Source: Bradyrhizobium semiaridum (GTDB lineage: Bacteria > Pseudomonadota > Alphaproteobacteria > Rhizobiales > Xanthobacteraceae). Taken from it: a stretch of DNA of 64,000 nt. The notes under the pieces are model-generated. The model ran no database searches. It saw only the letters and a program-made list of their open reading frames with translations, and had not been told where the DNA came from. Shown here in pieces: positions 16,555 through 24,894 of this stretch (positions are counted from its first letter, which is position 1; each line of letters begins with the position of its first letter). Position numbers and translations under genes: made by a program. Location of the stretch: positions 62,001-126,000 of the forward strand of contig NZ_JAGKJJ010000003.1 in the NCBI RefSeq assembly GCF_020329505.1, in the 5' to 3' direction.

Positions 16555-17370
16555 TCAGTTGAGAAGATCGCGATATCCGCCGTCCATCAGCTCCTTGCCT
16601 TTGGCAACAAGCCGTCTGGTGCGGTCCTTCAGAAACTGGCTTGCCCCCAGCCATTCGTCGGCGACCATCTTTACTCCAAAGATTGTGATCGCGATCTGCC
16701 GATAGGTCTTGCCGTTGAGGCTTTCGTCGAGCGCGACCAGTGCGTGACGCAGCCGCTCGTCGCTCGTGAATTGTGCTGCGTGCGGGGCCGCGCGTGGCTG
16801 CTCCCTGAAACGCTGCAGCCGCTTGAAGAGTTCGTTTTGAACGGCGAGATCGTCAAGGCCGTGAAGCTCGAACACGGGCCGAAATGGCCGGCTCAGGACC
16901 GACAGGCCTTCAACCTTGAGGGCGACGTGAACACCCCTTCCCTTCATGAGGACAAATGGAGTCTGGTCCACGTCGATGATCGCGCGGCGTTCGACTCTGA
17001 AATCGGAGAGCCGGTATGTCTGGGCCGCGCGCTCGTTGGGCACGTTGGCCCTCAATCGGACGACACGCTTGAAGGCGCTCGCATGCCAGAACACCGGCGC
17101 CTGCTCTGCGCAGAGCGCAGGATCAGCGAATGCGGCAAGGCCCCACTTCTCGGCCTGCGGAAATCTTCGTGGCAACCGCAGCAGCCGCGTACCGTCGTTC
17201 AAGGTGACGCACGGCAGGCGCTGCGGAACGGATCGCCGCCAGTCGGCGACATAGCCTGCGTTGCGCCGCAGGAACTCCCACGCCCAGTCGGGGGCGTCGT
17301 ACTCCGGCTGGTCCTGTGATGTGATCCCGTGGCGGCGTTGCCGGCCAGGCTGGTACTGTGGAGACCTCAT
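16555..17370 (-). CDS. DUF6499/DUF2285 transcriptional activator (FseA/QseM-type family)
   Basis: 271 residues: an N-terminal DUF6499 part (DWAWEFLRRNAGYVADWR, about 27-45) and a C-terminal DUF2285 helix-turn-helix (SLNGKTYRQIAITIFGVKMV to the end). In the Mesorhizobium symbiosis element, proteins of this family (FseA, QseM) control excision and transfer under quorum sensing by acting on the rdfS promoter. Here it lies just upstream of the rdfS-like gene in the same direction. This is a single uninterrupted frame, not the two frameshifted frames described for FseA. Confidence 0.8.
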   Translation of the reverse strand: MRSPQYQPGRQRRHGITSQDQPEYDAPDWAWEFLRRNAGYVADWRRSVPQRLPCVTLNDGTRLLRLPRRFPQAEKWGLAAFADPALCAEQAPVFWHASAFKRVVRLRANVPNERAAQTYRLSDFRVERRAIIDVDQTPFVLMKGRGVHVALKVEGLSVLSRPFRPVFELHGLDDLAVQNELFKRLQRFREQPRAAPHAAQFTSDERLRHALVALDESLNGKTYRQIAITIFGVKMVADEWLGASQFLKDRTRRLVAKGKELMDGGYRDLLN

Positions 17371-17430
17371 TCAAAAGCGGCCCCGTCGCTTTCGCCCCAT
17401 CGGATCGTTTCGGCCAATTGAGGCAAGAGA

Positions 17431-17463
17431 ACGGCTCCCGCCTGCGGCGCCGGCGGGAGCCGT
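17431..17463 (-). terminator. Strong hairpin terminator after DUF736 remnant
   Basis: ACGGCTCCCGCC (17431-17442) pairs perfectly with GGCGGGAGCCGT (17452-17463), a 12-bp stem and 9-nt loop. It begins six bases beyond the DUF736 stop on the minus strand and is followed by TTCTCTT, as expected for termination of that gene. The symmetric stem could also act on plus-strand transcripts, where CTTTCTC follows. Confidence 0.7.
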
Positions 17464-17468
17464 CTTTC

Positions 17469-17654
17469 TCAGTCCGCCGGATTCCAGATCAGGCGAACAC
17501 GCTGTCGTCATTCTGGCCCGCGGCACGGCCGAGATCGGCGTAGAGCTTGCGCGGACCGAACTCGGGCGCGGCGAGCGAGAGGCTGACATAATCGCGGCCG
17601 CTGGTCTCGCCGCGGCGGATCCAGCCCGCAGGTGACATATCCAATTGCGGTCAT
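17469..17654 (-). pseudogene. DUF736 family gene, internally deleted and frameshifted
   Basis: The frame opens MTAIGYV, the usual start of DUF736 proteins, then jumps after one or two codons to GWIRRGETSGRDYVSLSLAA and PEFGPRKLYADLGRAAGQND, which is the second half of the family. About 45 internal codons are missing, and a single-base loss turns the expected VFALIWNPAD into VFA-stop. DUF736 genes are near-universal neighbours of DUF2285, ArdC and transfer genes on rhizobial mobile elements. Non-functional. Confidence 0.85.
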
Positions 17655-17989
17655 GGTGCTTTCCTTTGAGTTGTTCGCGAGAAACCGATCCCCTTCGCGA
17701 TGGCGGGACCTGATGGGACGCGAAACGCCCGCGAACCTGAATGGGGCGAAGCGAACGCGGCCGCCCCCAGCTTCGCGCTTTTTTTGCAAGCGTAGCGGCC
17801 GCGAGGAGCCGGCGCAGTCCGGCGGGGAAAAAAGCGCGTGAGCTGGGTTTGTCGGGCGGAGCCAAGTCCCATAGGTCTCTCCGCCACGCGAGGGAATCGG
17901 TCGTCACAACAAGGGGAAACGCCCGCGCAAATTCAGGTGTCTCCGACACCATTAGCGGTGACAACGGTCAGCTGAGCGTGTGCCGATTC

Positions 17990-18200
17990 GCCCGGCCTCG
18001 AAACCGATGTCAACGGGAAAAGCCCGGCGATCTGCACCTCCTGACTTCAGGTCGCGGTCTCGGATCCGGAGCGGACTGGATTCGGCGGCAGCTGATCAAA
18101 CATCGCTATGTCAGCCTCTCGCCCGCCCCCGTTCGCTCCGCAGGCCCTGCGCCGATCCGTGCACCGCTTCCCCGTTTGCTCGATCCGGAACCTTGCGGCA
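17990..18200 (+). pseudogene. Second, highly degenerate DUF736 remnant
   Basis: On the plus strand REKPGD, then SGADWIRRQLIKHRYVSLSP and PAPIRAPLPRL can be read with small shifts; they align with NREKPGD, GAGWIRRxxxSGxxYVSLS and the following DUF736 region. No start codon or family C-terminus survives. It is in the opposite orientation to the better preserved copy at 17469-17654, so the region has been inverted or received a second element's end. Confidence 0.5.
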
Positions 18201-18368
18201 GCGGCCTCGACGGCATGCGGCGGCCATGCGTTGCCGCGAGTTGAGATCGATAGTGAGCGCCTCGCTCATTGGTCGGTAAACGCGGAGAGACGGGCGGCGT
18301 CCGGGTTTGCGGCTGGCGCGCCAGATATGAAACGTCGCGCCAGCCCGTCGCCCAGTCGCCGCGAGCGG

Positions 18369-19337
18369 TCATGCACAACTGGCGCCGCCGGCTTGTGCAT
18401 CTGCTTTGCTCGCGCCGAATGCAAGCAGCAAGTCGGCGGCCCTGGACGCCTTGCTCGCGGCGCGGAAGATGGCCCGGTTGTCCTCGCGCAACACTGCGAG
18501 CCATGAACCGAGATAGTCCGCATGGCGGACCGTCGGCCTGATCCTGAGTGAAGCGCAGACGAATGCTGTCGTCAGTTCGGCGACCAGCTCTTCCCTCGCA
18601 TAGGCTTTGGAGCCAAATGCTCCGGACTGGTCGCGGTCGAGCCGTTTTGTGTGTCCAGTCCAGTGACCGAGTTCATGAAAAAGCGTGCGATAATAGTTGA
18701 TCTGTTCGAAAAACGCCGGCTGTGGCGGGATGTGAACACTATCGGACGCCGGATCGTAGAATGCGCTGGTGCCTCCAACGCGGATCACGGCGCCCGTTGC
18801 GTTGGCTAGCCGCTCGGCTTCCGGCACGATCTCGCGTTCCGGCAACGCCGGCGCCGCGGCAATCAGCTGTTCCGGCAGGTCCTCGCATTGATCGACGTTG
18901 AACACCACGTAACGGCGCAAAAACGGAATGGCAGCTTCATCCAAGGCCTGCTCGCCCGCATCGCTTGCGGCGGGTCTCTTGGCGGCCTCCTCGCGCCTGG
19001 GAATGAAGCGGTCTGCATAGCAGACGGCGACGCCGTGCTCGCCCTTGCGTATCTTGGCGCCAAGGCTCTGCGCCTGGCGGTAGGTCAGCCAGCGCTGCAT
19101 GGAGAAGCCGCCTTCGTAGAGCCGCCCCCAGAGGATGAGAATATTGATGCCGGAGTAGTTTTTGCCGGTCGCAGCGTTGCTCGGCAATGAGAAAGCAGCC
19201 TTCGCGGGGCTTGCATCCCATGGCCGCGCCCAGGGAAAGATGCCAGCCTCAAGCTCCGCGATGATTTTTGTGGTGATTTCTTCATAGATGCTTTGCCTTT
19301 GCTGCGGCGCCTGAGTCTTTCTTGTCATTTTCGACAC
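18369..19337 (-). CDS. ardC: ArdC-like antirestriction protein with zincin domain
   Basis: 322 residues: an ArdC N-terminal single-stranded-DNA-binding domain (about 15-145, with PWARPWDA and GKNYSGINILILW) and a C-terminal zincin-like metallopeptidase with HELGH at 221-225 and a downstream YAREELVAELTTAF. ArdC proteins protect incoming plasmid or element DNA from host restriction. The start is GTG with GGAG six bases upstream. Intact, in a block where other element genes are broken. Confidence 0.88.
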   Translation of the reverse strand: MSKMTRKTQAPQQRQSIYEEITTKIIAELEAGIFPWARPWDASPAKAAFSLPSNAATGKNYSGINILILWGRLYEGGFSMQRWLTYRQAQSLGAKIRKGEHGVAVCYADRFIPRREEAAKRPAASDAGEQALDEAAIPFLRRYVVFNVDQCEDLPEQLIAAAPALPEREIVPEAERLANATGAVIRVGGTSAFYDPASDSVHIPPQPAFFEQINYYRTLFHELGHWTGHTKRLDRDQSGAFGSKAYAREELVAELTTAFVCASLRIRPTVRHADYLGSWLAVLREDNRAIFRAASKASRAADLLLAFGASKADAQAGGASCA

Positions 19338-19534
19338 GACGATCTCCGTTTGCTTTTCCTTTCGCGCCCTGCCCTCGGAAGGCGGGGTGGGCGGCGAAGA
19401 GCGACCGGCCAGCCCCGAATGAAGAGGCGAGCCGCACCGGAACGGCCGGAGCGCCAGCGGAGGACCGCGCGGACGCGTTCGTTTCGATAATCTGTCGACA
19501 TGCGGCCGCGCGGTTGCGGCTCGCCGGTTCGGGG

Positions 19535-19813
19535 CTATAGGGGAGCGCCGCCCACCGCGCCGTCCTGGGGCACATAAAATGCGGCGGCCGCATATGGCCG
19601 GCCCCCCACAAGAATGTCACTTGCAAATGCACGTGAGAACAGGTCGCCGCGCTCTTCGCGCATCGCGCGCAACTGCTCGCGTGGTTTGAAACCAGCGCGC
19701 CTCGACACCTCGGAGGCGATCGGAAGATGCCAGCGGAGACGGTTGCAGCTGTCAAACTTGTCATCGATCACAGCGATGACGCTCACGATAAGCCGGCCTG
19801 CCGGACCAGCCAC
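19535..19813 (-). CDS. Hypothetical protein downstream of the luxI operon
   Basis: A 92-codon frame containing IVSVIAVIDDKFDSCNRLRWHLP and FKPREQLRAMREERGDLF. No family recognised. It begins 18 bases after the isochorismatase-like gene in the same direction, so it may be the third gene of the luxI operon. Composition is plausible for a protein but the support is modest; the C-terminus may be decayed. Confidence 0.4.
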   Translation of the reverse strand: MAGPAGRLIVSVIAVIDDKFDSCNRLRWHLPIASEVSRRAGFKPREQLRAMREERGDLFSRAFASDILVGGRPYAAAAFYVPQDGAVGGAPL

Positions 19814-19831
19814 GATGTCTACGCGGTCCTC

Positions 19832-20368
19832 TCAGGACAGCAGCTCGCGCACTTTGCGGATGATCGCGGCATCCCCGAGTGATACCGCCCATTCGAGTGC
19901 GGCTTGCCGCATCGTGGTCGCCACGATACCGTGCTGGGCCAGCCGATCGAGCAGCAGAGGACGATCGATTTCAGAGCGCGCTATCGAAAGGTCCGCAAGA
20001 ATGCGAACGTCGTATCCATATCCGGCTCCCTGCAGCGCAGCGATCAGGACGTCCTCCTCAAGGTATGATCCGCCGAGAAACACGGTACCAATGTCGGATG
20101 TTGCGAGGTAGCCGGCAATGCGCGGGTCCGCCCAGAGCGAAAATACGTCAGCATCGAGGTGCTCGATCGAGGCGGCAACTGGATCCGGCAACAAGCCGGC
20201 CTCGCACTCGCCGAGGGCGATCTGACGTACATTGAAGAGCCCGCGACAGCCAACGAGCAGAGAGAGGCACTTGTCACGATGGGTAACCAAAACAGCAGAA
20301 GCGGCTGCATCGACTCCACGTGTCAAGTTTACCAGCAAAATGCAGCTCTGATGAGGATCGGCCAGCAT
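19832..20368 (-). CDS. Isochorismatase-fold protein lacking the catalytic triad
   Basis: 178 residues with the cysteine-hydrolase sandwich fold: LLVNLTRG for the first strand, TVFLGGSYLEEDVLIAALQG for the nucleophile region and YDVRILADLSIARSE after it. The triad Asp of this family appears as Asn14 and the Cys position as Glu104/105, and no convincing Lys is seen, so hydrolase activity is unlikely. It starts 32 bases after luxI ends and is probably co-transcribed. A binding or signal-related role is possible but unproven. Confidence 0.65.
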   Translation of the reverse strand: MLADPHQSCILLVNLTRGVDAAASAVLVTHRDKCLSLLVGCRGLFNVRQIALGECEAGLLPDPVAASIEHLDADVFSLWADPRIAGYLATSDIGTVFLGGSYLEEDVLIAALQGAGYGYDVRILADLSIARSEIDRPLLLDRLAQHGIVATTMRQAALEWAVSLGDAAIIRKVRELLS

Positions 20369-20400
20369 GAGAACGTCGCTGTCATGGGTGCCCCGCAGGC

Positions 20401-21039
20401 TCAGGCGGCATGCCGTCCAGCGTCGGCGGTGCCAAGAACCGGGCCATCACAGTTTGCGTAGCTGTACAATTTTTGCAGCGCCGATTCGGAGTTGTGCAAA
20501 AACCCCGCAACCGCGTTGGTCTCGCCGATCTGCTGCGGCGGCGCCAATCGTTCGAGTGGCCAGCCGGCTCTCCTCAAGATGCGCTCCATGACGGTATCGG
20601 TGACCGTGACGATCGATCGAGCGCTCCTCGCCTGCATGGCTTCAAGCATTGCAGCGAATAGAATGAGGGTAGCCCGATTGAGGCCGTTCCGGCCGAGTTC
20701 GGTGGCGCGCTTGGTATCGATACAGAACCGTGAGCTTTCGAGGACTGCTGCATCCCTCGGGGCTTCGCGCTCCGCGAGCAACACGGAAAACGTGTCTGCC
20801 AGCATGTTGGGGCCGGTTGTCGGCAGCAGACGGACGCAGCCGATGACGTCATTCTGCTGCGAGAAGACGACCAGATAGGTTGGTTCGACGGCGTCGTAGA
20901 TGTCGATCTCCAGGTCCCCACAAGCAGACACGTTCCACTCGAGTCGATCCCTGAAGACACGCCGCCGCAGCCGAAACATCTCGGTCAATAGATTGAGATG
21001 CTGTCCAACTTGGCGGCGATCGATGGCGATGGCGTACAT
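20401..21039 (-). CDS. LuxI/TraI-type acyl-homoserine lactone synthase
   Basis: 212 residues with essentially all family invariants: R25/R26 and F29 in RLRRRVF, W35, D46 and D49, R70 in VIGCVRLLPTTGPNML, F84, E101 and R104 in LESSRF. It makes an N-acyl-homoserine lactone from S-adenosylmethionine and an acyl-ACP or acyl-CoA. Start ATG follows AGGAG by six bases. A lux-box-like palindrome is centred 63 bp upstream. No luxR gene adjoins it; the TraR-like gene at 3649 is the only candidate here. Confidence 0.92.
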   Translation of the reverse strand: MYAIAIDRRQVGQHLNLLTEMFRLRRRVFRDRLEWNVSACGDLEIDIYDAVEPTYLVVFSQQNDVIGCVRLLPTTGPNMLADTFSVLLAEREAPRDAAVLESSRFCIDTKRATELGRNGLNRATLILFAAMLEAMQARSARSIVTVTDTVMERILRRAGWPLERLAPPQQIGETNAVAGFLHNSESALQKLYSYANCDGPVLGTADAGRHAA

Positions 21040-21093
21040 GGCGAGCTCCTGCTGAAGGGAAGCTCACGACACCAAGATTCCAAACGCGGGGCA

Positions 21094-21111
21094 CCTGTCG
21101 TTTCAGACAGG
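21094..21111 (-). promoter_or_regulatory. lux-box-like inverted repeat upstream of luxI
   Basis: CCTGTC (21094-21099), spacer GTTTCA, GACAGG (21106-21111): an 18-bp perfect inverted repeat with the length and ACCTG-like arms of LuxR-family operators. Its centre is 63 bp before the luxI ATG, fitting a class II site near -42 with a transcript leader of about 20 bases. This implies positive feedback by an AHL-bound LuxR protein. Confidence 0.75.
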
Positions 21112-21225
21112 GCAGATGGAAAAGAGAAGAAGCCAGGTCCATCATTATCAAACAGCGGGACAATATTCCACCTGCGCGCAGTTGTAGCCCGCCACAGCAA
21201 CCTCAGTGCACGAACCTCGAGACGG

Positions 21226-21396
21226 CTACCAAGAAGCGCCCCTGGCCGCCCGCTCGGCAGCGTGAACGGAGCCGAAATGACCGTCATCGAGGCTGTCAAA
21301 GGCGCGTTCGGACGAGAAGAAGCAAAAGCCGCGGTCGTCGCCGACAAAGATACCGACCGTTCGATCGGATACTTCGATGACATAGGTTTGGGACAT
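21226..21396 (-). CDS. Small conserved hypothetical protein (56 aa)
   Basis: Begins MSQTYVIEVSDRTVGIFVGD and continues DRGFCFFSSERAFDSLDDGHF, a pattern I recognise from short bradyrhizobial proteins of unknown function. The longer open frame upstream is Arg/Ser-rich and unlikely to be translated, so the start is placed at 21396. Single gene, oriented like luxI but 110 bp beyond its lux box. Confidence 0.6.
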   Translation of the reverse strand: MSQTYVIEVSDRTVGIFVGDDRGFCFFSSERAFDSLDDGHFGSVHAAERAARGASW

Positions 21397-22306
21397 GTGT
21401 GGTCGATCGCCGGGTTTCGACGCTCCTGTCTGACTGTCGATGAACTTGGATTTGCCGGTACAATCAACAACAGACGCCGGTCGCCGCCGAGACGCAGCGA
21501 TGGGGGATGCGGCGTCACATGTCACACATCAACTGTCCGTCTTTCGCATTGCGATGATCCGGAGCAGCACCACCTGCTCACTGGAATATCCGGCGGAATG
21601 GGACCACCGTCAATGAAATCGGTATCCAAAGTTGACGCCTCCGCGCGACGCCCCGTCTGCAGCAAACCGGAAAGCAGGAGGGTTATGGCGATGTCGATTC
21701 CCGCTGCTTGCGGATCGGAACGAGCCCGCTCCCGGCGCAATCTGCAGCTTAGGCTCGAAACCGATCATCGATGTCAGATGCGGAACGCGACAGGAGACTG
21801 CACCCCGCCCGATTCACGGGTGTCTGCATCGGTCCGCAGAAAATGAATTTTCATCGGCGCTTTCGCAGAGGAAATTATCCTCCTCCAAAGAAACGTGACG
21901 CACGCCTTTGATTTCAAAGTTGCCGGCGCCGCCGACACTCTCGTCCGGCCCGCGTCAAGACATGCTATCTTTCAAAACACTTGCAATGCGGAGGAGAGTT
22001 TATGCAGCCGGCACAGTCTTGGCTTCACGTTCTTCGTCGTATGACTCGGCGAATACAGAGATGGCGCCGTAAACTTGCGCGCGCGGCAGCGGCCGACGGA
22101 CGGGATAGTCTCCACGAGCTCTTTCTGTTCGGGCCACATGGCTAACCGCGCCTCTCACGTCGATCAGGCCTGAACCGAAAGCGCTGCCGGACACCACACT
22201 GGAGCCGGCGCATCCAGCACCGAAATTGGGTCTCGTATCGGCACCTTCGAAGATAGTTCCTGGCGCCGCACATCGTGCGCCGCGGGCTGATCGGTAGAGT
22301 GACAGC
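21397..22306. other. Gene-poor stretch
   Basis: No recognisable gene on either strand. A minus-strand frame ending near 22000 has a locally protein-like end (YGAISVFAESYDEER), but no family or start can be supported. This is probably a boundary between element remnants and the sulfur block. Confidence 0.45.
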
Positions 22307-23701
22307 ATGGCGGGTTCCGGCGGGCGTCACGTGATCATCATCGGCGGTGGCGCAAGCGGCGTCCTGCTAGCTTATCAGCTGCTGCACCAGCCGGTGCGCG
22401 AACTTCACGTCACCTTGATCGAGCAGCGCCCCGAGATCGGCCGCGGCATCGCATACCATACCGGCAACCCCGATCACCTGCTCAATGTGCGCGTCGCCAA
22501 TATGAGCGCGCTGCCGGACCAGCCGGATCACTTCTGGCGCTGGTTGCTTTCGCGCGAGACGGTTGTGCCGGCATGTCCAGATCCTTATTGCTTTGTGCCT
22601 CGGCGTATCTATGGCGACTACATCGCAAGCCTGCTCGAAACGATATCAGATCAGGCGGACGCGATACCGCTCTCGATCGTGCATGGCACTTGCGTCGGTG
22701 TCAGCGAAGGCGACGCGGATGTCCTCGTCACTCTGGAGGATGGCCGCACGCTGCTCGGGGACACCGTCGTGCTCGCGACCGGACATGACTCAAGAGCCAG
22801 CAGTCCGGGTCATGCAGATCCCTGGGCGCCGCCTTCGGCCGCTCCCATCTCTCCCGACGCGACCGTTCTGATCCTCGGTACCGGGCTGACGATGGTCGAC
22901 TACGTCCTGTCGCTGCTCCGTGATGGGCACCGGGGGCCGATCATCGCGATGTCGCGGCGAGGCCTGCTCGCAAAACCTCATCGTCGCATCGATGCTGTGC
23001 GTATCGCAGAGACGGAAGTTCCGTTCGGCGCCAGCATCAGCCGCTTGCTGCGCTGGCTTCGGGACCGCATTAACCGCCACACAGCTGAGGGAGGTGACTG
23101 GCGCGGTGTCATTGACGGCCTCCGTCCTTACACCCAGCGGCTATGGCGCGATCTCCCGCCGACCTCCAAGCGCCGCTTCCTGGAGCACGCGCGCGCCTGG
23201 TGGGACGTGCATCGCCACCGTATGGCACCCGAGGTCGAGGCGCGCATCGCCCAGGCGCTCTACACGGGACAACTCACCCTGATGGCCGCCAAAGCGATCC
23301 GCGTCGAACCGGACGACGCCGGTGTCCGGATCCGTTATCGCCGACGGGGCGATGCCGATATCCGCCACATGGAGGTCGGAGGGGTCGTGGATTGCACCGG
23401 CGTCGTCAAGGATCCACGCGCGACCCCCAATCCGGCGGTGCGTAGCCTGTTCCACCAGGGACTCGCTCGCGTCGATCCGCTCTGTATCGGCATCGACACG
23501 GATGCCGATTGCGCGATCATCAATCGCGACGGTGTCCGCTCGCAACGGCTATTCGCGATAGGCCCGCTGACCCGCGCTGCCTTCTGGGAGATCATTGCGA
23601 TCCCCGATATCCGCAACCAATGTGCCGCCCTCGCGGCGCGGCTGGCCAGCGACCGAAGTGAGCCGTCGCCCAAGCCCCATCGAGAGCTTAGCAGCGCCTA
23701 A
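22307..23701 (+). CDS. FAD/NAD(P)-binding protein (COG4529 type)
   Basis: 464 residues opening with a Rossmann dinucleotide motif HVIIIGGGASGVLLAYQLL, then the family features IEQRPEIGRGIAY and NPDHLLNVRVANMSAL, and a second dinucleotide site around VLILGTGLTMVDYVLSLL at about 185-205. This family is a putative flavoprotein monooxygenase or hydroxyacylglutathione-like protein without a firm assignment. It overlaps the convergent metQ-like gene by four bases. Confidence 0.82.
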   Translation: MAGSGGRHVIIIGGGASGVLLAYQLLHQPVRELHVTLIEQRPEIGRGIAYHTGNPDHLLNVRVANMSALPDQPDHFWRWLLSRETVVPACPDPYCFVPRRIYGDYIASLLETISDQADAIPLSIVHGTCVGVSEGDADVLVTLEDGRTLLGDTVVLATGHDSRASSPGHADPWAPPSAAPISPDATVLILGTGLTMVDYVLSLLRDGHRGPIIAMSRRGLLAKPHRRIDAVRIAETEVPFGASISRLLRWLRDRINRHTAEGGDWRGVIDGLRPYTQRLWRDLPPTSKRRFLEHARAWWDVHRHRMAPEVEARIAQALYTGQLTLMAAKAIRVEPDDAGVRIRYRRRGDADIRHMEVGGVVDCTGVVKDPRATPNPAVRSLFHQGLARVDPLCIGIDTDADCAIINRDGVRSQRLFAIGPLTRAAFWEIIAIPDIRNQCAALAARLASDRSEPSPKPHRELSSA

Positions 23702-24495
23702 CCGCTGAATCCGGCCGGAATGAACGCGGGCAGCTTCTGTTCGATGAACTGTTTCACTTCCGGCGAGTTGAAGACCTGGATGAAGGCCTTCAGGCGCGGA
23801 TCATCCCTTTTGTCGGGTCGCGCCGTGAAGCGCAACACCAAGCCATCGTCAACGGTGCGGTCGATGACTAGCGCCGATTTTGGGTCGCCGCCTGCGGGTA
23901 TCAGGTATGTAATATTGACAAGCGCGAACGTGACGTCGTCGAGCGAGCGATAGGTCTGCGCCGGGTCGAGCTCGACAATCTTTAGGTTCTTCGGGTTGTC
24001 GACGATATCGAACCGGCTCACAGCAAAGCCCTTGCCGGGCGTCAGCTTGATCAACCCGGCGCGCTCGAGCAGGATCAGTCCGCGGGCGCCGTTCAGCGGC
24101 TCGTTCGGGATCGCGACACTGTCGCCGGGCTTGATCTCGTCGAGCGACTTGATCTTCTTCGAGAACAGTCCGACCGGCGCGATCACGCCAACCTTATCGA
24201 CCTGAACCAGATTGAAGCCACGTTGCTTGTTCTGGATCGCAAGATAGGTGGCGTGCTGGAACAAATTGGCATCGACGTCGCCGCTATTGACCACCTCGTT
24301 CAATGCAACCCAATCGGACAGTTCGACGACCTTGACGTCCTGTCCTTTGTCCTTGGCGAGCTTGGCGGCAAACTGAGCAAGTTGCCCGACCGGTCCGGCG
24401 CTGGTCGCGATTCTGAGAGGCTCATCCGCGACGGCACCGGCCGTCAATGCAAGCAGCACAGCTGCCACCTGCGCCAAGCAAATCAAAGTCTTCAT
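23698..24495 (-). CDS. MetQ/NlpA family substrate-binding protein
   Basis: 265 residues: Sec signal peptide (MKTLICLAQVAAVLLALTAGAVA) then the NlpA fold with LRIATSAGPVGQLAQFAAKLA, SGDVDANLFQHATYL and SVAIPNEPLNGARGLILLERAG. MetQ proteins bind methionine; distant homologues with sulfur-block neighbours may bind other small sulfur compounds. It has no permease of its own and probably shares MetNI at 27402-29178. Divergent from the monooxygenase at 24895. Confidence 0.85.
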   Translation of the reverse strand: MKTLICLAQVAAVLLALTAGAVADEPLRIATSAGPVGQLAQFAAKLAKDKGQDVKVVELSDWVALNEVVNSGDVDANLFQHATYLAIQNKQRGFNLVQVDKVGVIAPVGLFSKKIKSLDEIKPGDSVAIPNEPLNGARGLILLERAGLIKLTPGKGFAVSRFDIVDNPKNLKIVELDPAQTYRSLDDVTFALVNITYLIPAGGDPKSALVIDRTVDDGLVLRFTARPDKRDDPRLKAFIQVFNSPEVKQFIEQKLPAFIPAGFSG

Positions 24496-24894
24496 GGTCT
24501 CGATTCCACTCCGTGTTCGTCAAGTCAGCGACGAAATGATGCGTAGGGGAATCTGCGCTGTCGAGACATCGGGGAAAATAGCGATGAGCATGCTGCCGCC
24601 AAGAGACCCGTGCGCTGAATGTTTCAGAAAGCACGCCGATCGCAACGGTTTTGTTTTATGCGCGGCCGGGGTAGTCGGCTCTCGACTACCCCTGGCGCTC
24701 GAAGCGCGATCCGGACGATCATCGTATCGCTTCGACTCACGCGTCATTTGACGCCCCAAGTCGGCGCACAAATGAAACGTTCCTAAGGTTGATCGACCGA
24801 CAGCAAGATTTTCACCTCCGCCATCGGAATACAAAACGAAGCCGCGCCGGCTAGATGATAAACCGTCCCGACATGCCGATGACGGAGTAGATCC
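24496..24894. promoter_or_regulatory. Divergent intergenic region with 10-bp inverted repeat
   Basis: About 400 bp between divergent metQ-like and monooxygenase genes. It contains GGGGTAGTCG (24668-24677) and CGACTACCCC (24683-24692), a perfect 10-bp inverted repeat with a 5-nt centre. No T-run follows, so an operator or RNA hairpin is more likely than a terminator. Sulfur-starvation control would be logical but no known box was recognised. Confidence 0.55.
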
